A program made the position numbers and the translations under genes. Positions 35,023 through 43,469 of a stretch of 64,000 nt of DNA are shown here, piece after piece. Under the pieces are notes generated by a model. That model ran no database searches. It was not told the origin of the DNA and saw nothing but the letters and a program-made list of their open reading frames with translations. The stretch is from Haloterrigena salifodinae (GTDB lineage: Archaea > Halobacteriota > Halobacteria > Halobacteriales > Natrialbaceae). The DNA is taken from assembly GCF_003977755.1 (NCBI RefSeq), contig NZ_RQWN01000006.1:172222-236221 (forward strand), in the 5' to 3' direction. The first letter of the stretch is position 1. Each line of letters begins with the position of its first letter.

Positions 35023-36978
35023 CTAGGGCTTCTCCTTCTCGGAAATTGACTCAACTGTGATGGCGCTTGTGCCACGACGAACGAGGGGATCCGCAACTCG
35101 GGCTGACAAGTATACCGTCGTGCACCGAACATTCTCGTCCAACTCGACTTTGGCCTTGATAGTCTTTTTTTCATTCGAGATTGCAACGAGATCCTGTTCT
35201 TCGATATCTCGATCGTGAGCGTCTTCTGGATGCATTCTGAGTCGGCGTTTCGTTTCGCTATCATCCCCCTGTGTCTCTCCGACCCGTCCGCCGGCGATCA
35301 AGGAGAGTCCACTTGCGGAATCGAAGGTGAATCTCGAGTGGTCATTACTGAAAACTGCCCGTCCGTCAGACGTTTCGAAGCTGTCGCAGTACAGTGTCGA
35401 ATCGGAGTCAACTGGCCACTGTCGACCGGATGGTCCAAGCTCGGCGAAAGAAAGCCCCTCATACGTAGGTGCGATACGGGTCAATTCATCGAACACGTCG
35501 GCTACCGTTTGGTATTCAAAAGCGTTCGAGTCGGGGAGTAATAGTGCCCCGAGATCACGGAGTATTTCGAAATCCGAGCGGGCCGAACTAGGAGGGAGTG
35601 TCGTTGGCGAAACGCGTTGGACCCGTCGTTCGAGATTTGTTCTAGTTCCCCGTTTCTCGAACCCAGCAGCGGCCGGGAGCACAACATCCGCGTTGCTTGC
35701 AGTCTCGCTGAGAAACAGGTCAAGGACAACGAGATGGTCGAGTGTGTCGAGCCGATTACGAGTCCAATCGGGATCGCGCTTCGAAATAGCCGGATTCTCG
35801 CCGACGACAACCGCTGCGCGGATATCCGTACCGCAGGCCGTAAGCATCTCCCGCATATTCTTCCCAGGGATGGATGGTGGTATCATACCCCACTCCTCAG
35901 CGATCCGTTCACGAGCGTCGGTCGCAGTCACCGATTGGTGACCGGGCAGACGATCCGGGACACAGCCGGTATCGGTCGCTCCCTGCTCGTTCGCGAGGCC
36001 GCGGAGCACGTACAGTCCGGCACCGGGTCGTCCGATATTCCCAGTGAGAAGGAGAAGATTGAGGAGCGCTTCAGGAGCGTTCGTGCCGTCGCCCTCAATA
36101 CCTGTTCCGACTAGCGCTGCGACCCCGTCCGCCGTCGTGACGAGTTCCGCGAGGCGATCGATTTGTGCCTCGTCGACACCCGCCGCTGACACTGCTTGCG
36201 TTGGAGTAAGACTTTGCAGAGATGCTGCGAACGATTCGAACTGCCGGGTGCGCTCATGGATGAACTCCCGGTCGATGTCGTTTCCGTCGAGAAGCCGACT
36301 ACTCAACAGGTCGAACACCAGTGCGTCGGTTTCTGGACGAGGAGTTATGTGGATCTCTGCGAGGCGAGTCGTTGCATTCCCGATCGGATCAATGTGGACG
36401 AGCGTCGCACCGTTGTTGACTGCCGGCCGGACGAAGCTATTGAACGCGATTGGCTGTCGTTTCGCGGGATTAGCCCCTGCGATTATAATTACGTCGGCGT
36501 CGCTCAGTTCAGCGAGCCCGTTCGTTGATGCTGGCCATCCAACGCGGGCCTCGAGACATCGAGTCGTCGATTCGTGGCAGAGTCGGGCCCGATTATCGAT
36601 GTTGTTCGTTCCAAGCATCCGTGCCAGCTTTTGGAGGAGATAATTCTCTTCGTTGGTACAGTGTGGCGCACCGAAGAACCCCATTGCGTCGGGGCTGTAC
36701 CGGTCGAGCGTAGCTTCGATTCCGTCGACGATCCGTTCATAGGCTTCGCCCCACGACGCTGGCCGAAGTTCTCCCTCATCTCGGAGTAGTGGTTGCGTAA
36801 GCCGATCTTCCGCGTCGACATCAAGTGCGCCGATGCCCTTTCGGCAGAGCCGACCGTTCGGATTCATTGGACCCGAAACACCGTCAGCACGCGATCCGTC
36901 ACCGGCTTCCAACCGACAGCCGACCGCACAGAGTGGACAGACTGTCGAGTGGTCGAGAGCGTCGTCGTTGGTTGTCAC
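35023..36978 (-). CDS. Molybdopterin oxidoreductase, formate dehydrogenase alpha-like (short form)
   Basis: A 651-residue cytoplasmic molybdenum/tungsten enzyme of the FDH/nitrate reductase superfamily. The N-terminal [4Fe-4S] ligands are C14, C17, C21 and C45 (CPLCAVGC, LCRKG), the metal-ligand candidate is C134 followed by H135 (RLCHES, the Sec/Cys-His site of formate dehydrogenases), and a C-terminal molydopterin-binding domain starts near 535. It is about 100 residues shorter than the neighbouring FDH subunit and has no fused NuoG-like part. It lies last in a five-gene minus-strand run. Formate oxidation or a related role, perhaps partnering the DUF1641 protein, is inferred. Confidence 0.75.
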   Translation of the reverse strand: MTTNDDALDHSTVCPLCAVGCRLEAGDGSRADGVSGPMNPNGRLCRKGIGALDVDAEDRLTQPLLRDEGELRPASWGEAYERIVDGIEATLDRYSPDAMGFFGAPHCTNEENYLLQKLARMLGTNNIDNRARLCHESTTRCLEARVGWPASTNGLAELSDADVIIIAGANPAKRQPIAFNSFVRPAVNNGATLVHIDPIGNATTRLAEIHITPRPETDALVFDLLSSRLLDGNDIDREFIHERTRQFESFAASLQSLTPTQAVSAAGVDEAQIDRLAELVTTADGVAALVGTGIEGDGTNAPEALLNLLLLTGNIGRPGAGLYVLRGLANEQGATDTGCVPDRLPGHQSVTATDARERIAEEWGMIPPSIPGKNMREMLTACGTDIRAAVVVGENPAISKRDPDWTRNRLDTLDHLVVLDLFLSETASNADVVLPAAAGFEKRGTRTNLERRVQRVSPTTLPPSSARSDFEILRDLGALLLPDSNAFEYQTVADVFDELTRIAPTYEGLSFAELGPSGRQWPVDSDSTLYCDSFETSDGRAVFSNDHSRFTFDSASGLSLIAGGRVGETQGDDSETKRRLRMHPEDAHDRDIEEQDLVAISNEKKTIKAKVELDENVRCTTVYLSARVADPLVRRGTSAITVESISEKEKP

Positions 36979-36981
36979 TGT

Positions 36982-37722
36982 TCAGGATCGGTCTCTAATG
37001 CGCCGTCCTTTGGCCTTCAGGAAGCTGACGAGGTATCCGAGGCCGAACCGAATGTCCCGATTTAACAGCGCCGACAATGTCCCCATCAGGCCAATCGGCT
37101 CGGAATCCCGCTGGGCATCGCCGATCGCGCCGAAGAACTCGTTCATACCGCGGGCGGCATCCTCGTCGATCTCCAGCACCGAGAGCGTCTTTGCCGTCTC
37201 GACGAGGTCGTCGAGATGGCCCTCGCGTTGGAGTTCCAGTACAGTCTCGAGGATGGCGACGAGTTCTGACCCGTTGTCTTCGAGCAGTGTCGACAACTCC
37301 TCGATTTCTTCGGGTGAGAGCGATTCGGAGACCGAGGCAGCGACGGTCACGAGGTCTTCAAGGTGGCCCTCGCGCTGGAATGTGAGGATGACGTTGAGCG
37401 ACTCCGAAAGCGTGTCGGCGTTCTCACCTAACTCGTCTGCGAGCTCCGCTGCGCCGTCAGTCGAGAGGCCGTCAGCGGCGGCGACGAGGTTAGCTGCCGA
37501 GTCCGTGACGTGGCCGACCTCTTCGTCGTCGGCACTTGCGATCACGAGGATTGCGGTTGTGATCGCGTCCGCGAGTTCGTCGCTTTGCTCGATCGCTGCG
37601 GCGATGTCGTCACCGTGGGTTGCGAGGGCGTCCTTAACGGCCGCTTCGCCGTTGCTCTCGGGACGTTCTTTCCGCGCTCCGTTGGTCGCTGACTCGGGGT
37701 AGGACGACTGTGGCTTTGCCAT
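36982..37722 (-). CDS. DUF1641-type formate dehydrogenase-associated protein
   Basis: A 246-residue acidic helical protein with an internal repeat: LTFQREGHLEDLVTVAASV and LELQREGHLDDLVETAKTL occur about 50 residues apart. The C-terminal FGLGYLVSFLKAKG segment is the DUF1641 end. DUF1641 proteins are regularly encoded with formate dehydrogenases, and the gene sits with 1-3 nt gaps between two FdhA-type genes, so it probably belongs to the complex. Its biochemical role is unknown. Confidence 0.75.
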   Translation of the reverse strand: MAKPQSSYPESATNGARKERPESNGEAAVKDALATHGDDIAAAIEQSDELADAITTAILVIASADDEEVGHVTDSAANLVAAADGLSTDGAAELADELGENADTLSESLNVILTFQREGHLEDLVTVAASVSESLSPEEIEELSTLLEDNGSELVAILETVLELQREGHLDDLVETAKTLSVLEIDEDAARGMNEFFGAIGDAQRDSEPIGLMGTLSALLNRDIRFGLGYLVSFLKAKGRRIRDRS

Positions 37723-37723
37723 C

Positions 37724-39991
37724 TCAGTCGTCCCCCGTTGTCTCGACCGCTTCAGTTCCAGTTCGGTCGATATCGTCCTCGACGGCCGCGATCCTCACGG
37801 CTGAAACCTTAAATTCCGGCGTCGATGCGGCCGGGTCAAGACGGTCTTCGTCGGTCAGACGGTTCACGGCGCTCTCGGCGAAGTGGATCGGAACAAAGAG
37901 GTTCTCGGGGCCGACGCGGTCCGTCACCTGCGCGGGGACAGTCGTTTCGCCGCGTCGGGACTCGATCCGAACCGGATCACCGTTCTCTATTCCGTACTCG
38001 GTAGCGGTCTTAGGGTTGATTTCGACGAAGTCACTCCGGTTGTACTGCATAATGCCCTCTTCGCGGTGGGTCATCGTTCCGGTGTGATACTGATACAGGA
38101 CGCGGCCGGTAGTGAGCGTGAACGGATACTCATCGTCCGGCGTCTCCGCAGGTTCGCTGTATCCGACAGCGTGGAGGTTTGCCATTCCGTCCTCGGTCTC
38201 AAATTCTTCCGTATAGAGACGCTTTGTACCGGGATGGTCTTCGTCCCAGCATGGCCACTGAAGGCCACCCTCAGCTTCGACGCGCTCGTGAGTGACGCCA
38301 CCATACAGTGGTGTGAGCGAGTTAATTTCGTCCATAATCTCGGCCGCTGAGTCGTAGTCCCACTCGCGCCCCATTCGGTTTGCGAGGTCTTGGAGAATCT
38401 GCCAGTCCGGCCGGGCTTTGCCTTTCGGTTCCATCACCTTGTTGACCTTCTGAACCGTGCGGTCTGTGTTCGTAAACGTCCCCGTCTTCTCGACAAACGA
38501 ACAAGCGGGGAGAACGACATCGGCGTATTTTGCAGTCTCGGTCATGAAGAGATCTTGGACCACGAGGAAGTCGAGATCCTCGAGAACTTCTTCGGCATGG
38601 TTCACCCCGGGCTCTGAGAGCGCTGCGTTCTCACCGATAATATACATCCCACGGACGTGATCGTCGTCAGCTTCGAGGAACATTTGGGTGGTATAGTAGC
38701 CGTACTCCGGTGAGATTTCGCAGTCCCAAGCGTCCTCGAACTTGGCACGGACTTCGTCGTCGGCAATGTCCTGATACCCCGGGAAACTGTCCGGGAGCGG
38801 TCCCATATCGCCGCCCCCACCTTGGACGTTATTCTGACCGCGGAACGGCGAGACTCCCGCACCGGGCGTTCCGAGATTGCCAGTGATCGCTGCGAGGTTT
38901 GCCATCGCCATTACGTTCTCGGTGCCGTGTGAGTGCTCGGTGAGTCCGAGCGTCCACCCGAATATACACCGGTTTGCCTCGGCGATCGTCTCCGCGGCGG
39001 AAGCGATCTCTTCGGGGCGGACACCCGTTATCTCCTCAACGCGCTCCGGTGTGAACTCCTGGACTGTCTCCTTGACATCCTCGAAACCAGTGGTCCGTTC
39101 CTGAACGAATTCCTCGTCGTAGAGGTCATTGTTGATGATGTAACGCGTAATTCCGTTGATCCAAACGGCGTCGTACCCGGGTTTGATTTGGGTGTACTGC
39201 GTTGCGTACTCGGCGATCTGGATCTCCCGCGGATCGAACACGATCAAATCGCCACCGTCTCTCACGTTCTGTTTGATCCGCGTTGCGAGGACGGGGTGGG
39301 CCTCGGTGGTGTTCGACCCAGTCAGCAGGATGCAGTCGGCGAGTTCGAGATCGTCAGTGCTGATTGACGCTGCCCCGTATCCATAGGTTTTCGCCAGCCC
39401 AGCGACCGTCGAGGAGTGACACAAGCGATTGCAGTTGTCGACACTATTGGTGCCGAGCACCTGTCGGGCAAACTTGCCCATCAGGTAGTTATCCTCGTTC
39501 GTCGCCTTCGAGGAGGCGATAACCGACAGTGTCTCGCCGCCGTGTTCATCGCGGATACTGCCGAGTTCTTCGGCGACCCTCGAGAGCGCTACGTCCCACG
39601 TCGCATCGCGGAACTCGCCGGATTCGTCACGGACCAGTGGCGCGGTCAGCCGGTCGTCGGAGTTTACGAAATCGTAGCTAAACTTCCCTTTCACGCACGT
39701 CGAGATTCCGTTGACGGGTGCGTCCTCCTCGTCGGTCGGACGCGCTGCGAGGACCGCTTCGCCGTCGGTGTAGAGATCAAACCGACAACCGACCGCACAG
39801 TAGCCACAGGTGGTGTCTTCGACGTTCAGTTCTTCCAGCCGTTTGTCACCGATCGACTGCGCGATCTCGAACAGTTTGCCTTCGGGAAGTGTCTCGGCGG
39901 CGACACCCTCGGCGACGTGTTCAACGTTCTCTATTGCCTGGTTCTTAGCTTGCTGCATATATCCCGCGACACCGTCGAGGTCATCGTTCAC
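37724..39991 (-). CDS. fdhA: Formate dehydrogenase catalytic subunit (split form)
   Basis: A 755-residue molybdopterin subunit that would oxidise formate to CO2. Iron-sulfur ligands C62, C65, C69 and C99 (CGYCAVGC, CVKGKF), active-site C191-H192 (NRLCHSS), and PGAGVSPFRGQNNVQGGGDMG-type cofactor loops are seen; the molydopterin dinucleotide-binding domain starts near 635 with TLTTGRVLYQYHTGTMT. Residues 1-60 are a helical linker homologous to the linker inside the fused 1111-residue paralogue. Its start overlaps the preceding gene by 4 nt, so the electron-transfer and catalytic parts are separate but coupled polypeptides. Confidence 0.88.
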   Translation of the reverse strand: MNDDLDGVAGYMQQAKNQAIENVEHVAEGVAAETLPEGKLFEIAQSIGDKRLEELNVEDTTCGYCAVGCRFDLYTDGEAVLAARPTDEEDAPVNGISTCVKGKFSYDFVNSDDRLTAPLVRDESGEFRDATWDVALSRVAEELGSIRDEHGGETLSVIASSKATNEDNYLMGKFARQVLGTNSVDNCNRLCHSSTVAGLAKTYGYGAASISTDDLELADCILLTGSNTTEAHPVLATRIKQNVRDGGDLIVFDPREIQIAEYATQYTQIKPGYDAVWINGITRYIINNDLYDEEFVQERTTGFEDVKETVQEFTPERVEEITGVRPEEIASAAETIAEANRCIFGWTLGLTEHSHGTENVMAMANLAAITGNLGTPGAGVSPFRGQNNVQGGGGDMGPLPDSFPGYQDIADDEVRAKFEDAWDCEISPEYGYYTTQMFLEADDDHVRGMYIIGENAALSEPGVNHAEEVLEDLDFLVVQDLFMTETAKYADVVLPACSFVEKTGTFTNTDRTVQKVNKVMEPKGKARPDWQILQDLANRMGREWDYDSAAEIMDEINSLTPLYGGVTHERVEAEGGLQWPCWDEDHPGTKRLYTEEFETEDGMANLHAVGYSEPAETPDDEYPFTLTTGRVLYQYHTGTMTHREEGIMQYNRSDFVEINPKTATEYGIENGDPVRIESRRGETTVPAQVTDRVGPENLFVPIHFAESAVNRLTDEDRLDPAASTPEFKVSAVRIAAVEDDIDRTGTEAVETTGDD

Positions 39992-40950
39992 AACCAGTCA
40001 CCTCCGCTCTGGTCGTCGTCCCATGTATCACTCGATATTCCGTCATCACTCGGAGAGTCGGTCATTTCAGTCGTGGGTGTCTCGAGCGTGTGTTCGGTGC
40101 GCTTCTTCGGCGTCATCGGTCCCTTTGACGTTCCAGTGCTCTCGTCGGTCTTCCCAACGCTGTTCTTCTGTGTGAAGCCGGGGAGGGGGATCGTCGTTGC
40201 GTCCTCGATCCCTTTCTCAACGAGTGAGCCAGTCGGACAGACGGTCACGCAGTGTCCACATGAGACACAGGTTGACTCCTCCATCGTCTCTGCGTCGCTC
40301 TGGAACCCGATTCGGGTGTCTTGTCCAGAGCCCTCCATGCGGAGGACACCTTCGACCTGCACATCGTTGCAAGCTTCGACACAGCGGTTACAGAGGATGC
40401 ACTTGTTGCGGTCGATCTGGATGAACGACGAGGAGTCGTCGATCGGCTCGTATTCGTCGCGGTCGTCAAGGACGCCGTATCGTGGTTCTTCGACGTCTTG
40501 TTCGATAGCCGCGTCCTGCAGTTCACACCGCCCGTTCTTCCCACAGGTTGTACATCGAAGGTTGTGATCTGACAGGACGAGATCGAGGTTAACGTCTCGA
40601 GCTTCGGCAGCATCGGCTGCGCCGGTCTGAACGGTGAGGCCGTCCTTGGCCGGGAAGCTACACGCCGGTACGACGCCGTGTTCGTCAGTCCCAACCATAC
40701 AAGTTCGGCATTCACTTCGTGGACCGATCTCTTGGCGGTCGTAGCTACATAATGCTGGAACGGAATCGTCAGTCTCGACTGCCTCGATCGCATCTAGCAG
40801 CGTTGCACCGGCCGCCACGTCGATGGTGGCTCCGTCGACGGTCACGGTCGCCACGTCGGTACTCCCAACTGGGGGATCCGTCGCCGTTCCGGGCGCGATT
40901 TCCTCTGTCAGCGGCGGTGCATCGATCTGTTGTGGGTTTTCCGAACTCAT
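39988..40950 (-). CDS. NuoG/FdsA N-terminal-like ferredoxin subunit of formate dehydrogenase
   Basis: A 320-residue iron-sulfur protein. A plant-type [2Fe-2S] domain (about 35-110, Cys in ALCSYDR, ECRTCMV, PACSFP) comes first. The NuoG motif HNLRCTTCGKNGRCEL follows, then two [4Fe-4S] clusters (NKCILCNRCVEACNDV and TCVSCGHCVTVCPTG). The tail after about 265 is acidic and disordered. It would wire electrons from the FDH active site to the NuoF-like subunit. In the second FDH locus this same module is fused to the catalytic subunit. Confidence 0.88.
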   Translation of the reverse strand: MSSENPQQIDAPPLTEEIAPGTATDPPVGSTDVATVTVDGATIDVAAGATLLDAIEAVETDDSVPALCSYDRQEIGPRSECRTCMVGTDEHGVVPACSFPAKDGLTVQTGAADAAEARDVNLDLVLSDHNLRCTTCGKNGRCELQDAAIEQDVEEPRYGVLDDRDEYEPIDDSSSFIQIDRNKCILCNRCVEACNDVQVEGVLRMEGSGQDTRIGFQSDAETMEESTCVSCGHCVTVCPTGSLVEKGIEDATTIPLPGFTQKNSVGKTDESTGTSKGPMTPKKRTEHTLETPTTEMTDSPSDDGISSDTWDDDQSGGDWL

Positions 40951-40953
40951 AGG

Positions 40954-42441
40954 TTAGGCCTCCAGTGGCTCGAGACAGGTCCCCGCGGGACAGCGACCCT
41001 CCGCGTGCGCCTTGAACTCCGATGTGAACGCTTCGATGGCGGTCCGGACGGGTCGACCTGCCCGCTCACCGAACACGCAGATGCTGGAACTAGCCATCAC
41101 ACGATCCAGTTCCGCAATGGCTTGAGCGTCGAACTCGCCGTCGTAGACGTTCCGAAGCAACGACGCCAACTGCGCCGTTCCCTCCCGACATGGCACGCAT
41201 CGGCCGCAGTTCTCCTCGGCGGCGAAGCTTGCACGCTGGCCGACGAACTCGACCAGACACCGGGCGTCAGAGAGGACATCGACGATTCCATCGGTTCCGA
41301 GGTCGGCGTTATTGAGAGCTTCTACTCCAATCCCGACATCAAGATCACGGGTGATCCCGCCGAATCGGCCGCCGACGCAAGCGGCCTTGAACGATCCATC
41401 AACACCGACAGTATCGACTAGTTCCGACAGCTTCTGTGTCTCCGAGAGTTCGACCGTCGCGACGGAATCGACATCGCCACGGACGGTCATCACGCGCGTT
41501 TGTTCGTCAATGCCCTCGCGCAGACCCACGGCGAGGTGTGCAAGCGTCCGCGGCGTATGAACGAGCGTCGGCCGACCGTCGAGCCCTACGCGTTCAGGTC
41601 CTGGAGGCCGGAGACGAGCCTCCAGTCGGTGGTTCCCTTCTATGGCTTCGATCGCCATCGTCGGCTCGGCTGCCCGGTACTCCTCGGGACCGGTGACGAC
41701 CTCCATCGGGGCTGCGGGATCCGGGTAGGTGTCGACTGCTGAACTAACTGTCTTGACCGCATTATCGTCCTCCGACGACGCGTAGACGATGATTCGGTCG
41801 GCGGCGACGGTGCTCGCAAGAACCGACGCGCCGTCAAGGACCTCGAACGGCGCGCTGGAAAGCAAAAGCGTGTCAGCGGGTGATCCGTGTCCATTCACCA
41901 CGACAACCGGATCGCCATCTGTCGCGCGGGCTGTTCGCCACGTCTCGGCGAGGGGGTCGTCCTGACACAGATCACCCCACCCGCGACCGTTCAGGGAGTT
42001 GCCGACCGTCAATACCGTTTCCGCATCACTCGGAGCGAATCCGCCGGCGGCCTTGTGGTCTGCGACGCTCGTCGGACGTCGCCAGCTGCATGCCCCGAGC
42101 ACGCGTCGATCGCCAGCTCGCAGTCCCGGTAACGGTGCGGTCGGCAACCGGTTTCGATCCGGGGCGTGCGAAACGACGGCATCTGGGTCTGCACCATCGA
42201 CATCCCCAGTTTCCTCGACGCTCGCTGTGATCGACTCGAGATCGGCCGTCGAACAGTGTGTGTAAAGCGCAGTCCGGCCCGCGGCAGTTACTGCGATAAG
42301 CGGTTCGAGTGCGGGCACTCCCGTTGGGCCGACGTTGACGATTGGACCGTCGAAGCCAGCGGTGGACAGAGAGGGGTCTCTGTCTGGATCGCCGGCAGCG
42401 ACCCGGATAACTAGATGATCGCCTGTTGTGATGGCCGTCAT
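40954..42441 (-). CDS. NuoF/FdsB-like subunit with intact Fe-S ligands
   Basis: A 495-residue diaphorase-type subunit. The N-terminal 130 residues match the cysteine-free thioredoxin-like part of FdsB (PTGVPALEPLIAV). The flavin domain is degenerate: where NuoF has GRGGAGFPTG this protein has NGRGWGDLC, and the NADE(G) motif reads NGHGSPAD. The C-terminal [4Fe-4S] ligands C412, C415, C418 (NCGRCVPCREG) and C455 are present, and C484/C489 add a terminal pair. FMN or NADH binding is therefore doubtful, and another electron acceptor is possible. It is first gene of the minus-strand FDH run. Confidence 0.8.
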   Translation of the reverse strand: MTAITTGDHLVIRVAAGDPDRDPSLSTAGFDGPIVNVGPTGVPALEPLIAVTAAGRTALYTHCSTADLESITASVEETGDVDGADPDAVVSHAPDRNRLPTAPLPGLRAGDRRVLGACSWRRPTSVADHKAAGGFAPSDAETVLTVGNSLNGRGWGDLCQDDPLAETWRTARATDGDPVVVVNGHGSPADTLLLSSAPFEVLDGASVLASTVAADRIIVYASSEDDNAVKTVSSAVDTYPDPAAPMEVVTGPEEYRAAEPTMAIEAIEGNHRLEARLRPPGPERVGLDGRPTLVHTPRTLAHLAVGLREGIDEQTRVMTVRGDVDSVATVELSETQKLSELVDTVGVDGSFKAACVGGRFGGITRDLDVGIGVEALNNADLGTDGIVDVLSDARCLVEFVGQRASFAAEENCGRCVPCREGTAQLASLLRNVYDGEFDAQAIAELDRVMASSSICVFGERAGRPVRTAIEAFTSEFKAHAEGRCPAGTCLEPLEA

Positions 42442-42617
42442 TTGCTTTGTTCTCGGTTGCCCATTGTCGTTCTGTATGATAAATCACTGGGGTGCGAGGA
42501 GTTTTTGTTAACTATTTCTGGTTTCTCTCTCCAACATAGAACATAAATAGTTTGGATATTGTAACTGGTATCGGTAACCGCGTGAGATGGATTATTATCT
42601 GGGTGCGTAGACACTGA

Positions 42618-43395
42618 CTAGTTTAGCACCTCCATTGACATCTGTTACTTGAGTTATTGGTACGGTTGTTGTGTGTTGTAGTGTACAAACTATTCAAGGC
42701 ATTCTCTGACGCTCACACGACCGTCCACCCACGAGTTATGAAAGCGGTCAACCCGAACCTTGACGGTTTGCACCCACTTTTCGATCAGATTCCTCTCGAC
42801 ATAACCGAGTTGACCGCTCAATCCTACTCGAGAGAGGACAGTCAGATAGCCGTAGCCATCGACGAGAAACACCATCTCGAAGAGATCGCGTTTCTCGATC
42901 AATCGATGCAGGAACGCAGCGGCTGAATCGGTGCCTCGCTGTCCGAACACTGCGACATCAAGAATTAGTCGCGAATCTATGTCTATTGCATCGTATACCG
43001 AAGACCAGTTGCCGGTAATCTTGACAGTGGTTCCATCAATGGCGACCTGCGACAGCGAAGCCGTCCGCAGAATGCTTCGCGTTCTGCTATCGAGGCGAAT
43101 TTTCGATTCGCCGACCATTGGAGCGCAAAGCGCTCCAAGCGGCCACACGCGAGCTTCACTCTCGTGGACATCGGCGGGTCGCGTCCGCTGTCAGCCAGCC
43201 GATGAACCCCGTTCCAAACTGCTCCGTGAGAGCATTCAACGCCTAATTCAGCGAGAATCGTCGTTGTCTCTCGAAGCGAACAACCGGTCTGATGGAGGCG
43301 GACGGCGAACACCCTGATGCAACCGCCGTCCACTCGTTCTCCCAAGATTCTCCTAAATCCGTCTCATAGCTCGCAATGAGCAGGTCTGCGAGCAT
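42618..43395 (-). pseudogene. IS6-type transposase pseudogene, copy B
   Basis: N-terminal part in one frame (VRLHQTGCSLRETTTILAEL and GAVWNGVHRLADSGRDPP), the DDE part in another (VAIDGTTVKITGNWSSVYDA, LILDVAVFGQRGTDSAAAFL and LVDGYGYLTVLSRVGLSG). The first catalytic aspartate region reads IDGTT instead of IDETT. The 3' end has stops and small deletions in the FVHYYN-like segment. A hairpin cassette at 43050-43167 sits exactly where copy A has its second one. Confidence 0.75.
43050..43167. repeat. Hairpin cassette inside transposase copy B
   Basis: Serial near-perfect palindromes homologous to 31239-31356: TTGGAGCGC-AAA-GCGCTCCAA is perfect, GGCGAAT-TTTCG-ATTCGCC is near-perfect, and the CAGAATGCTTCGCGTTCTG arm pair now carries one mismatch. 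It breaks the transposase frame. Confidence 0.65.
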
Positions 43396-43469
43396 TGGTC
43401 TAAACAAACTCTGTGACCTGCTCTCTCCAGCGGTTCCTCAAGCACGGATCGTCTTCGCCCAGCGGAGTG

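Larger units (their letters stand above)
42610..43430 (-). mobile_element. Decayed IS6-type element, copy B
   Basis: Relative of the element at 30921-31630, with matching start-side (GAGCAGGTC, then CTCGCAGACCTGCTC) and end (GAGGTGCTAAACTAG). Bounds approximate; it separates the FDH operon from the BCCT gene. Confidence 0.55.
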
